The notes under the pieces: model-generated
What the model was told of the DNA's origin: nothing
Databases searched by the model: none
Seen by the model: the letters and a program-made list of their open reading frames with translations, nothing else
In this document: positions 1 to 7,900 of the stretch, piece by piece
Numbering within the stretch: position 1 is the first letter of the stretch
Layout: every line of letters starts with the position of its first letter
Program-made: the position numbers and the translations under genes
Origin: JANQRV01 sp964533785
GTDB taxonomy: Bacteria > Bacteroidota > Bacteroidia > Chitinophagales > Saprospiraceae
Assembly: GCA_964533785.1 (NCBI GenBank)
Contig: CAZHNG010000029.1
Location: forward strand, 1-29,427
DNA length: 29,427 nt
Direction: 5' to 3'

Positions 1-102
1 TTCCCGGTAATAAACGAAAATACGGACCAAATAGAACATACCGGCAAACCAGGCTACAAAACCGATAATGTGGAGCGATTTGAAAAGTAATATTGTATTC
101 AT
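1..102 (-). CDS. hemJ: HemJ-type protoporphyrinogen IX oxidase, N-terminal part (cut by window edge)
   Basis: Only the first 34 codons are inside the window. They start at an ATG at 102-100 and read toward the left edge. The translation begins MNTILLFKSLHIIGFVAWFA and continues with GMFYLVRIFVYYRE. This matches the first membrane helix of the HemJ (UPF0093/CopD-like) family, with the conserved LHI histidine, the VAWFAG..YL.R core and the RE that ends the segment. HemJ is an inner-membrane enzyme that oxidises protoporphyrinogen IX in haem synthesis. The gene is divergent from the XRE-ImmA gene across 127 bp. The rest of the gene cannot be seen, so completeness is unknown. Confidence 0.85.
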   Translation of the reverse strand, partial: MNTILLFKSLHIIGFVAWFAGMFYLVRIFVYYRE

Positions 103-229
103 CTGTTGCAACTTTGTTTTAAATTATTTAATTTTGCTGACCCAAAAACAAAAGATTACATTTTCACCTTTAGAATACCACGTCGGGTAAAAATAAAGCA
201 GCTTTCGCAAATAACCATTTTCGTTTACA

Positions 230-1414
230 ATGGTTTTCGAATTTAAGGAAATGAGAGAAACACTTTCAGCAAGAATAAAAAGGGCTAGAAAACGTGCGGG
301 GTATTCTTATCGGCGGTTATCCGACGAGTTAGACCGGCTCGTATCTCCTGGCACCTTAAAACAGTACGAAGAAGGTAAAAAAATACCTACTACGGGTGTC
401 TTACTTTCCATGGCCGATGCCTTAAAAGTAAAGTTAGACTATTTTTCCCGCCCCATCCGGTTTGAACTGGGGGATATAGAATTCCGAAAAAAAGCCAGTA
501 TCGGTAAAAAACAAGTGGAGATCATCAAAGAAACCACCCTTGACCTCTTGGAAAGATACGTAGAAGCAGAACAATTGGCGAATACCCGCTCAGCTTTTCA
601 CAATCCTCTGGAAAACCGGGAAATAAGATCTGAAGAATCCATCGAGGAGGCCGTAAAATACCTTAAAACAGTCTGGGAAATACCAGCGGGGCCTATCCCC
701 GACGTTATTCAATTACTGGAAAATAAAAAGATAAAGGTAATTGAAATAGACGCTACAGAAAAGTTTGACGGTTTGTCTACCTACGTTCAATCCTTTGCCG
801 TCACCCTCCTGAACCGTAACTTTCCCGCCGATCGTAAAAGATTTACGGCGCTGCATGAACTGGGTCATTTGCTTTTGGAGATTAGCCCTGAAAAAGATCA
901 CGAAAATTTCTGCAACCGTTTTGCTGGAGCCATGCTCATAAGCCGCAAAGAATTGGTAGACATTTTAGGGCAACGTCACACCAGTGTTCCTCCCATTGAG
1001 GAGCTCATCTCAATTAAGGAGCGGTATGGCATTTCTCTGCAAGCGATTATGAGGCGCGCCTACGACCTGGGAATTGTCAACAAAGCGATCTATCAGCAAT
1101 TCCACCGTAAAATTGCTCATAATAAAGTGGAACAAGGGCTAGGAACCTATCGGGGTGAAGAAGAAGCCAAGGGGTTGGTAAAAATTCTTACTCAGCTCCT
1201 GGTTGACAATAAAATCACTATCAAAAAGGCCGCCAACCTGGCAGGCATGAGCCTTCCCGATTTTCAGCAATTGCTGGAAAGAAGAAAAGAAACTTTACCC
1301 GACTGGTCATACAATCCTGCGGGTACTTTGTTTTCGGAAGCTTTTTCCGAAGAAGAACCTGATTATAATTATTCTGACCTCATAGAAATCAATCCCGATT
1401 ATGATCCCAGGTGA
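230..1414 (+). CDS. XRE-family regulator fused to ImmA/IrrE zinc peptidase (probable antitoxin)
   Basis: The 394-residue protein has three parts. Residues about 9-70 form an XRE-type helix-turn-helix (RAGYSYRRLSDEL...SPGTLKQYEEGKKIP). Residues about 150-290 are an ImmA/IrrE (COG2856) zinc peptidase domain with HELGH at 209-213 and a likely third metal ligand at E226 before CNRFAGAML. The C-terminal region has a second helix-turn-helix-like stretch at about 328-350 (TIKKAANLAGMSLPDFQQLL), resembling UPF0175-type antitoxin helices, then an acidic Asp/Glu/Tyr-rich tail. The ORF overlaps the MazF-like gene by 14 bp, so the two are translationally coupled. Xre-COG2856 proteins are known to pair with toxins and to act as repressors or repressor-cleaving proteases. 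An antitoxin and autorepressor role is inferred from that and from the neighbour. Translation may start at ATG 230 or at ATG 251 (MRETLSARI); neither has a clear ribosome binding site. Confidence 0.85.
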   Translation: MVFEFKEMRETLSARIKRARKRAGYSYRRLSDELDRLVSPGTLKQYEEGKKIPTTGVLLSMADALKVKLDYFSRPIRFELGDIEFRKKASIGKKQVEIIKETTLDLLERYVEAEQLANTRSAFHNPLENREIRSEESIEEAVKYLKTVWEIPAGPIPDVIQLLENKKIKVIEIDATEKFDGLSTYVQSFAVTLLNRNFPADRKRFTALHELGHLLLEISPEKDHENFCNRFAGAMLISRKELVDILGQRHTSVPPIEELISIKERYGISLQAIMRRAYDLGIVNKAIYQQFHRKIAHNKVEQGLGTYRGEEEAKGLVKILTQLLVDNKITIKKAANLAGMSLPDFQQLLERRKETLPDWSYNPAGTLFSEAFSEEEPDYNYSDLIEINPDYDPR

Positions 1415-1742
1415 TATTGTACTGGTATCCATGCCTATGCGTAATGGGAAACGCAAAAAACGTCCCGCTCTGATCTTACAGAAGATGCGTCCTTTTGGCG
1501 ACTTTCTGGTTTGCGGCGTTTCTTCCCAAGTAAAACATGAGGTGCCAGGTTTTGATCTAAAATTGACGGTTGACGACGACAACTTCCCGCACACCGGCCT
1601 CAAAGCCAGCTCAATTGTCCGACTCGGATATCTTACTACTGTTTCTACGACATTGATCCCCGGTAAAATCGGCCAGGTCACTCCCGAACAATTAGAAATA
1701 TTAATTGACCGGCTGATCAATTATTTGAACGAAAGGGAGTAA
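1401..1742 (+). CDS. PemK/MazF-family toxin-like protein
   Basis: The 113-residue protein matches the PemK/MazF endoribonuclease fold. It begins MIPGDIVLVSMP, has the conserved KKRPALIL strand with R21-P22, and a CGVSSQ segment (S41-S42) at the place of the family's catalytic Thr/Ser. It ends with the usual helix (TPEQLEILIDRLINYL). MazF toxins cut mRNA at short motifs and are neutralised by an antitoxin encoded next to them. The start ATG lies inside the last codons of the XRE-ImmA gene, in another frame, so this is the second gene of a two-gene operon. No MazE-like antitoxin is present, so the XRE-ImmA protein is the obvious partner. The length (113) is normal for the family, suggesting an intact toxin, although activity cannot be judged from sequence. 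Confidence 0.85.
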   Translation: MIPGDIVLVSMPMRNGKRKKRPALILQKMRPFGDFLVCGVSSQVKHEVPGFDLKLTVDDDNFPHTGLKASSIVRLGYLTTVSTTLIPGKIGQVTPEQLEILIDRLINYLNERE

Positions 1743-1830
1743 GTAATTTTTCTTTCCAATGAATTAGAATACATACTTAAGCAATAGGGGTATTTCCCAT
1801 TTCTGCCATCTTAATAATAAATACGATCAA

Positions 1831-2424
1831 ATGCTTATGAAAAGGATTTTTATACTTTGCTTTGCCTTATGGAGCGCTTTATACCTTAATGCACAACAAG
1901 AAACGGTGTTCGGTAATGTAGAAAATATTGGTGCTTTTGGGGGGCCTTTTATTGAAATCGGTTCCATCAATGGTCAAATTGGTGCAGATGTAGGTGGCGG
2001 CGGTGCTATCATTCTGGATGAATTTTTCATTGGAGGTTTCGGTCAGGGAACTAGTTACCCGGATGTGACCATTGACAATTTGAACTGGAATATAAAATTT
2101 GGCCACGGGGGCTTGTGGTTTGGTTATGTAGAGCGCAGTTACAAGGTCATCCACTTGTATTCGTCCTTTAAACTCGGTTGGGGAAGGGCACAATTGAGAC
2201 GCGATAACTTTGATACCATAAGGGATCGGGTGTTGGTGCTTACCCCGGAAATAGGAGCAGAGGTAAACCTTACCGACTTTTTTAAAATCTCATTTGCCGG
2301 TGGTTACCGCTGGGTCAATGGAGTCACTCAATTACCAACCTTGGGGAATAGCGATTTCAGCAGCCCAGTTGGTATTCTAACCTTTCGTTTCGGCGGATTT
2401 GATGGCGACTGGGATGAATGGTAA
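1831..2424 (+). CDS. Secreted beta-rich protein, possible small outer-membrane barrel; family not recognised
   Basis: The 197-residue protein starts with a signal peptide (MKRIFILCFALWSALYLNAQ, probably cut after NA or NAQ). Translation may start at ATG 1831 or at ATG 1837, which gives the cleaner MKR start. The mature part is rich in Gly, Phe and Trp and alternates hydrophobic and polar residues (GGPFIEIGSINGQIGADVGG, KISFAGGYRWV, GILTFRFGGF), as in small Bacteroidota outer-membrane beta-barrels. It ends in an acidic DGDWDEW tail instead of the usual terminal aromatic strand. I do not recognise a named family. The gene is 88 bp downstream of the toxin gene and has its own leader, so it is probably not part of that operon. 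It is followed by a hairpin at 2461-2501. Confidence 0.65.
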   Translation: MLMKRIFILCFALWSALYLNAQQETVFGNVENIGAFGGPFIEIGSINGQIGADVGGGGAIILDEFFIGGFGQGTSYPDVTIDNLNWNIKFGHGGLWFGYVERSYKVIHLYSSFKLGWGRAQLRRDNFDTIRDRVLVLTPEIGAEVNLTDFFKISFAGGYRWVNGVTQLPTLGNSDFSSPVGILTFRFGGFDGDWDEW

Positions 2425-2460
2425 GGTTAACGGGGGAACAAAGTACTGATACAGGATAAA

Positions 2461-2501
2461 CGTGTTCAAACCGGTCTAACTCACTAACCCGTTTGAACAC
2501 G
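2461..2501. terminator. Bidirectional hairpin between convergent genes
   Basis: CGTGTTCAAAC (2461-2471) and GTTTGAACACG (2491-2501) are perfect 11-bp inverted repeats with a 19-nt loop. After one mismatch, three further pairs extend the stem inward. It lies between the ends of the plus-strand gene (2424) and the minus-strand gene (2512), the expected place for a shared terminator. There is no clear T tract on either side, so termination may be weak. The same stretch also reads as degenerate repeats of about 9 nt (..CTAAC, ..TTGAAC). Confidence 0.5.
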
Positions 2502-2511
2502 TCCACAGCTT

Positions 2512-3909
2512 TCACTCAGAAGCCGCCGGTTTTTTCTTGCGCCGGGTTTTGAACAACTCTACTACTTCCTTATCCTTTAAAAATCCAAAGCCGGGGAAGG
2601 AAGCCGCAACAAATTTCTTAATATCCTGATAATCACGCCCCCTTTTATCAGTGTAGACTTTGAGTAATTTCTTGATATATCGTAGACACAATACTTTCAG
2701 ATCCTGATTAAACTCTTCATTAGCGAAGATCTGCATGTAGACGGGGAACAATTTTGAAATTTCGAATAATTCCGCGTATTGTTCTGTGGTCAGGTTGTTG
2801 ATCAATTTTTTGAAATACTGGAATATCGTCAGGCGTACGCACTTGTTGACGACTGAACGGCCCGGGTACTTACTGTAAAAGACTTTAACCGCCTCGTGAG
2901 TTTCCTCGTGAAGATAGCCTTTACTATGAATAATGGCTTTGAGCTGGTAAAGGTCGGTAATCTCATCCTTGATGGAATCATCGAGTACCTCGATCATGCG
3001 TTTATCTGCCTCCGGGCCAAGGTCTATCTCCGGATCACCGTACATTTCTAATTGAAACCCTAAAAATTCGTCATTAACCGCTGAGTATTTCTTTCGGAGT
3101 TGGTTAAAATATTTATTCAGATGCTTCTGGTCTTTTTGTTCCAGGTCAAAAAAGTTAGCGTATAAGGTAATGACCTGCAGGTATTCATTGGTTAATTGCA
3201 ATTCCTTGTTTTCCAGAAAAGCTTTGATGGCAGGAATGATGGATTCATTCTGCCCTTTGATTTTAATACGGTGAATGAGGAAATTCTTTAAAGCGGGGAA
3301 AAGGATTTTCAAAGAAGGCAGATCTTCCGGGAACTCAGCGGTTTGAAAGTTTTCTGTTTTAAATTGCCGGAGATAACGGTGGTAACCGATTTTCCTTTCT
3401 TTTAATTGGCGGTACCTATCCAGCTTTTGACCCTGCAAAAAATAGCGTATTCGTTTATTGGAAATATCATTGATCAGGTTCGTTACCCAAATATCGCTGC
3501 TCAGGGCAAACCCCATCTGGATTGATTGCCCGATCCTCTTTTTCAGAATATCGAAATTGGAAGAATTACAAATAGCCATTAGTACTTCTTTGAAATGTTC
3601 CTGTGGCCTGGTGTATTTGTAATTTTCATTAATATCTCCGCGTAGTACAGAATAACCTAATATTTTAGGCAAATACAAACCCTCGAAAGCATCGTCCAAA
3701 ATAACCAATTCCAAAGCAATGAGCTGCAAAGGATTCTCGCGAGCCACTTCATCGTAAATTCGTGCGATCTTAGGTTCAAACAGTTCTTTTATCCTGGTAT
3801 AATCTTCCTCTTCTTCACTCTCCAGGTAATTCGCCAGTTCTTCGGACTCCTGGATTTCCAACGCCAGATTTTCCAAACTCTCTAAATAGGACTGATTTAA
3901 TTCGTACAT
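2512..3909 (-). CDS. Unrecognised 465-residue alpha-helical protein
   Basis: I do not recognise this protein. The chosen start is the ATG at 3909-3907 (MYELNQSYLESLENL). A longer reading frame reaches 3984, but that extension runs through the rpsP terminator hairpin (3969-3998) and is not protein-like. The sequence is almost entirely helical, rich in Lys, Glu, Leu and aromatic residues, with no signal peptide or membrane segment, and it ends in a basic KTRRKKKP tail. It is probably cytoplasmic. The helical segments (for example ELFEISKLFPVYMQIFANEE) could be a HEAT/TPR-like or long helical-bundle fold, but no repeat unit is convincing. The gene stands alone downstream of rpsP and converges on the secreted-protein gene. 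It may be a lineage-restricted Bacteroidota protein. Confidence 0.75.
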   Translation of the reverse strand: MYELNQSYLESLENLALEIQESEELANYLESEEEEDYTRIKELFEPKIARIYDEVARENPLQLIALELVILDDAFEGLYLPKILGYSVLRGDINENYKYTRPQEHFKEVLMAICNSSNFDILKKRIGQSIQMGFALSSDIWVTNLINDISNKRIRYFLQGQKLDRYRQLKERKIGYHRYLRQFKTENFQTAEFPEDLPSLKILFPALKNFLIHRIKIKGQNESIIPAIKAFLENKELQLTNEYLQVITLYANFFDLEQKDQKHLNKYFNQLRKKYSAVNDEFLGFQLEMYGDPEIDLGPEADKRMIEVLDDSIKDEITDLYQLKAIIHSKGYLHEETHEAVKVFYSKYPGRSVVNKCVRLTIFQYFKKLINNLTTEQYAELFEISKLFPVYMQIFANEEFNQDLKVLCLRYIKKLLKVYTDKRGRDYQDIKKFVAASFPGFGFLKDKEVVELFKTRRKKKPAASE

Positions 3910-3968
3910 AAATTTTGCAGATTTTTTGAGCAGAATAAAAGACTTTCTCTTTTCGGTATAAAAACAAA

Positions 3969-3998
3969 CCTGGTAATGCTGCAATCGACATTACCAGG
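3969..3998 (-). terminator. rpsP terminator hairpin
   Basis: CCTGGTAATG (3969-3978) and CATTACCAGG (3989-3998) form a perfect 10-bp stem with a 10-nt loop. On the minus strand it is followed by TTTGTTTTTA, a good U tract. On the plus strand it is followed by CTTTTTTG, so it can act in both directions. It lies 64 bp past the rpsP stop codon and just before the next minus-strand gene, and it sets the upstream limit for that gene's coding region. Confidence 0.8.
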
Positions 3999-4061
3999 CT
4001 TTTTTGTTGACAATACAAATATAAGAAACTGTAGCTAAGCTACCAACATACACGCTTTGGT

Positions 4062-4559
4062 CTATTCCTCCTCCGTTTCAGCGGCTGGTGCTTCTTCAGT
4101 TGCTTCAGCGACTTCTTCTTCCGCCTCAGCTACAGGAACTTCCTTAATTGGAGGCTTACCGGAAATTTGAGCGTAAAATTCTAATTTTTCTTGTCTTGAT
4201 TTTTCAAAACGAGCGGCAATTTTAGCTTCTTTCGCTTCAATCCATTCCTCGTATTTCTTATCCGCTTCTTCTTGAGTGAGCGCGCCTTTTTTTACGCCGC
4301 GCATGAGGTGTTTGCGGTATAGTACACCTTTAAACCGCAATATCGCACGTACTGTATCCGTCGGTTGAGCGCCTTTCATGATCCAATCGTAAGCCTTATC
4401 GCGATCAATATCGATCGTCGCAGGCTTAGTCATAGGATTGTAAACCCCTATTTTTTCAATAAACTTTCCATCTCTTGGTGCACGAGCGTCCGCGATAACA
4501 ATGTGATAAAAAGGACGCTTTTTGCGACCTTTTCTCTGTAATCTGATTTTAACCGGCAT
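4062..4559 (-). CDS. rpsP: 30S ribosomal protein S16 with long acidic C-terminal tail
   Basis: The protein starts MPVKIRLQRKGRKKRPFYHI, the classic S16 N-terminus, at ATG 4559-4557. A frame extending to 4601 adds 14 residues that no S16 has. S16 binds 16S rRNA and is needed for 30S assembly. The conserved domain covers about residues 1-85 (RDGKFIEKIGVYNP, D..RA..W...GAQPT..V). It is followed by about 80 extra residues: a helical Lys/Glu segment and a Glu/Ala tail (AEAEEEVAEATEEAPA). S16 is much shorter in E. coli (roughly 80 residues); long tails of this kind are usual in Bacteroidota. The gene is monocistronic here, with a promoter candidate at 4625-4655, a leader hairpin, and the terminator at 3969-3998. 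Confidence 0.97.
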   Translation of the reverse strand: MPVKIRLQRKGRKKRPFYHIVIADARAPRDGKFIEKIGVYNPMTKPATIDIDRDKAYDWIMKGAQPTDTVRAILRFKGVLYRKHLMRGVKKGALTQEEADKKYEEWIEAKEAKIAARFEKSRQEKLEFYAQISGKPPIKEVPVAEAEEEVAEATEEAPAAETEEE

Positions 4560-4583
4560 AATCCGTTTTTTTATGAAACGATT

Positions 4584-4612
4584 CCCATTTACTCCCGTCA
4601 AGGGACGATGGG
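4584..4612 (-). promoter_or_regulatory. Leader hairpin in the rpsP 5' untranslated region
   Basis: On the minus strand the leader contains CCCAT..TCCC..GGGA..ATGGG: outer 5-bp and inner 4-bp stems that nest into one hairpin. It would sit near the 5' end of the transcript predicted from the promoter at 4625-4655 and ends 24 bp before the start codon. It could protect the mRNA or be a ribosomal-protein feedback site. Only the pairing is seen; the role is a guess. Confidence 0.3.
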
Positions 4613-4624
4613 CTTTAAGAACCG

Positions 4625-4655
4625 CAAAAATAGCGCTTTTTATATTAATTCAAAA
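4625..4655 (-). promoter_or_regulatory. Bacteroidota-type promoter for rpsP
   Basis: Reading the minus strand there is TTTTG (4655-4651), an 18-nt spacer, and TATTTTTG (4632-4625). This fits the Bacteroidota primary-sigma consensus TTTG-N(19-21)-TAnnTTTG except that the spacer is one nt short. Transcription would start near 4618, giving a leader of about 58 nt. Confidence 0.5.
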
Positions 4656-4753
4656 CTTTTCTTTCAAAATCAACTCATCCAAACCCCAACTTTAACTATA
4701 AGCTACCCTCATACTGAATTCCAATCTATATCGTTAATTTTATACTTGACGCA

Positions 4754-4844
4754 AAGTGGTTTGGGACTTCCCAAACCTACATCGGTCGGTATATACCGTA
4801 CTTGAAGATAGTTGGGATTCCCAAACCACTTCTACGTCGGTATA
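4754..4844. repeat. Nested inverted and direct repeats with mutually exclusive hairpins
   Basis: AAGTGGTTTGGGA (4754-4766) is perfectly complementary to TCCCAAACCACTT (4819-4831). The same left arm also pairs with its near neighbour TCCCAAACC (4769-4777) to make a tight 9-bp hairpin with a 2-nt spacer. Between them is the perfect palindrome CGGTATATACCG (4787-4798), and CGGTATA recurs at 4838-4844. So TTCCCAAACC...TCGGT(CGGT)ATA occurs twice as a direct repeat. It lies 63 bp upstream of the PKD protein start and could be an operator array, an attenuator-like leader, or a copy of a small dispersed repeat. The rest of the 4656-4906 gap is AT-rich with no other structure seen. Confidence 0.6.
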
Positions 4845-4906
4845 AATATTTTCGGGAACCTTTTAGTGAAGCAGCCGATACAATCTCAAGAACAAATCCA
4901 AAAACT

Positions 4907-7900
4907 ATGGGGAGAATTATTTCATGGCTCCTGCTCTTAATTGTAGTAACAAACACTTTCGGCCAAACCGAACTAGAGGGCATCATCAATGCCTATGCAA
5001 GTATTACGAATATCAATCCCTGCACCAATATTATTGTTATCGATGACGCCAGTTCTTTTGAATCTGGCGAGAACATTTTGATCTATCAGGCACAAGGCGC
5101 TGGTATTAACTCCTCCAACTCGGGTAATTTCGGGGTCATTGAGTCCTTAAATGGCGCCGGTTCTTATGAAATAAATGCTATTGAGCAAATCGCCGGCAAT
5201 GTGATTACTTTGAGCTTTAGCCTTATAAATGAATACAATGTGAATGAAGGCTCTGCACAAGTGGTTTCTTTTCCTACTTATTCAGAGGCTATCGTAAAAG
5301 AACCCCTTACCGCTGCCAAGTGGGATGGTCAGAAGGGTGGGGTTATTGCTTTGCAAGTGGACGGAACCTTAACCTTGGAAGCTCCCATTCAAGCAGACGG
5401 CCTGGGATTTCGGGGAGGCGTATCGCAAATCGATGTTACCAATGAATGTGGTGAATTTCCCAACTTCTTAACCAACCGGGATGATTATTATTACAATTTA
5501 AATAATTGGCGGGGCTCTACCAAAGGTGAAGGCATCGCCCCTTATATCAGTGGTCGAGAAGCGGGGCGCGGCCCGCAAGCTAATGGTGGCGGCGGTGGAA
5601 ATGACCACAATACAGGCGGCGGTGGTGGTGCCAATCGCAGTGACGGAGGTAACGGCAGCCGAAGCGATGCCGGATGCAGGGGACGTTTTCCGGGCATTGG
5701 CGGCAGAGCTGTTACTGCTTCTCAACAATCCGTCTTTTTCGGTGGCGGCGGTGGTGCAGGTCACGAAAACAACAAAATGAATACTGCCGGTGGAAACGGA
5801 GGAGGAATGATCTTCCTGATAGCCAATGAAGTTATTGCTAACGGGCAAAAGATAACAGCCAATGGTATAACACCGGAATTGATCGTAGGTGACGGAGCTG
5901 GGGGCGGTGGTGGTGGTGGCACTATAGTGCTCGACGTCGAAAATATAACGGGCAATCTTTCTGTTGAAGCAAAAGGAGGCGATGGCGGATCTGAAGATAG
6001 TCGTAATGGTACTCGCTGTCTGGGGCCTGGGGGCGGCGGAAGCGGTGGACTGCTCTCTCTTACCAACAACCTGTCTATCACGGCAAACCTTGCCGGCGGC
6101 CTTGCAGGTCAGAGTTTAAATTCCGGCAATTGCGATGCAGATTTATTGATCGCACAAAACGGAAGGAACGGCCTAATTTTTAACAATAATCCATTAGTGA
6201 GATCTACTCAGGCATTTTTACCGTTGAGCATCAACGCTCCTACGCAGGTGGAGGTATGTGCAGGTGAAGCGGCTACCATAACCCCAGCAACGACCGGTAC
6301 GATCACCCAATACCAATGGCAAGTCAACAATGGTCAAGGCTTTCAGGATCTATCGGATGATGATGAAGTTAGCGGCAGCAATACCCCAAGCCTCACCATT
6401 AAAAATGCCGACAGCAATAAACGCTACCGGCTCATGATTACCGGGATTTGCGGTGATACCCAATCCTCTAATTCCATCCGGCTCCAACCGCAAGCGCTCC
6501 CACAAGCCCGTTTTGATTTTATTATTGACGGACAATCTGTCGATTTTATCAACAATACGGGCAATGGAGACGAATATTTCTGGGATTTTGGGGACGGTGA
6601 TACCAGTACGGAGGGTAATCCAGGCCACACTTATGATACCGATGGTGAATACCTGGTACGCCTTTTGGCCACCAACGAATGTGGTACCACCCGGGATTCT
6701 GCACTTATTTCCATATTGCCGGCCTTGTCAGCTGGATTCAACTTCGCTCCCGAACAAGGTTGCATTCCTCTTACGGTACAATTTACCAATAACTCCTCTG
6801 CCGGCGCCGAAGTCATTGCCTGGCAGTTTCCCGGCGGGGAACCTGCTGCTTCGTCTTCCGAAAACCCCGTAGTACAGTACGGAACCCCCGGCAGTTTTTC
6901 TGCTAGCCTGATCGTGAGCGATGGAATTGAATTCGATACCCTAACCAGGACAAACATTATATTAACCGAGGACAAACCTCAATCTTCCTTTCAGCACCAG
7001 GCCAATGAACTGGCCGTCACCTTTTCCAATAATTCGTCTGACGCGACAAGTTATTTGTGGGATTTTGGTGATGGAACAACTAGCCAGGAAGCCAACCCCC
7101 AGCACTCATATCCCTTTGGCGGAGAATTCATTGTTAAACTAATAAGCACGAATGCCTGCGGTAACGACACGGTTTCAACAACCCTGCAAGTTTTTGAAAC
7201 ACCGGCGGCTCTATTTAATATCGATCAACCGGAAGGTTGTGCTCCGCATACGGTACAATTTTCGGATCGATCGACCGGCACGATTTCCGCCAGAGCTTGG
7301 CAGTTTCCGGGAGGCAATCCTAGTACGTCCACCGATGCCAACCCTATTGTTACTTACCAGGATGCCGGTACCTATACCGCTACGTTGATCGTTCGTAATG
7401 AGTTAATGGCGGATACCCTGAGTGTAAATGACATCAATATCCGAAATCCAACCATTGCCGACTTTTCTTTTACTGTCAATGAATTGATGGCTACTTTCAC
7501 CAACCAATCTGCTCATGCGGACAACTACCGGTGGGATTTTGGCGATGGTTCGACGAGCAATGCTTCCGATCCCAGTCACCAATTTCCAAGTGACGGTCAA
7601 TTTACGGTACAACTCATTAGTAGTAATGAATGCAGTAGCGACACCCTGATCCAAGGCATTAGCTTGCGGGAAAGTCCTTTAGCCTCTTTTAGTTACGATC
7701 GATCGTCCGGATGTACTCCCTTGACTATCGGGTTCAAAGACGAGTCATCCGGTACTATTACGGAAAGAATGTGGCTCTTTCCCGGCGGTTCGCCGGCTTC
7801 TTCGACGGAGCTTTCACCTACCGTTACTTACGAAATGGCAGGCGTATACGAAGCGTCCTTAATCGTGGGCAACGAAACTGCCAAAGACACTTTTACGGTT

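Noticed and set aside
3910..3984. A longer N-terminus for the unrecognised 465-residue protein
   Set aside because: The extension begins within the stem-loop of the rpsP terminator and is not protein-like.
5498..6081. Several open frames in the Gly-rich part of the PKD protein, on both strands
   Set aside because: They are shadows of GGT/GGC/GGA-rich codons in the true frame, which continues without interruption from signal peptide to sorting domain.
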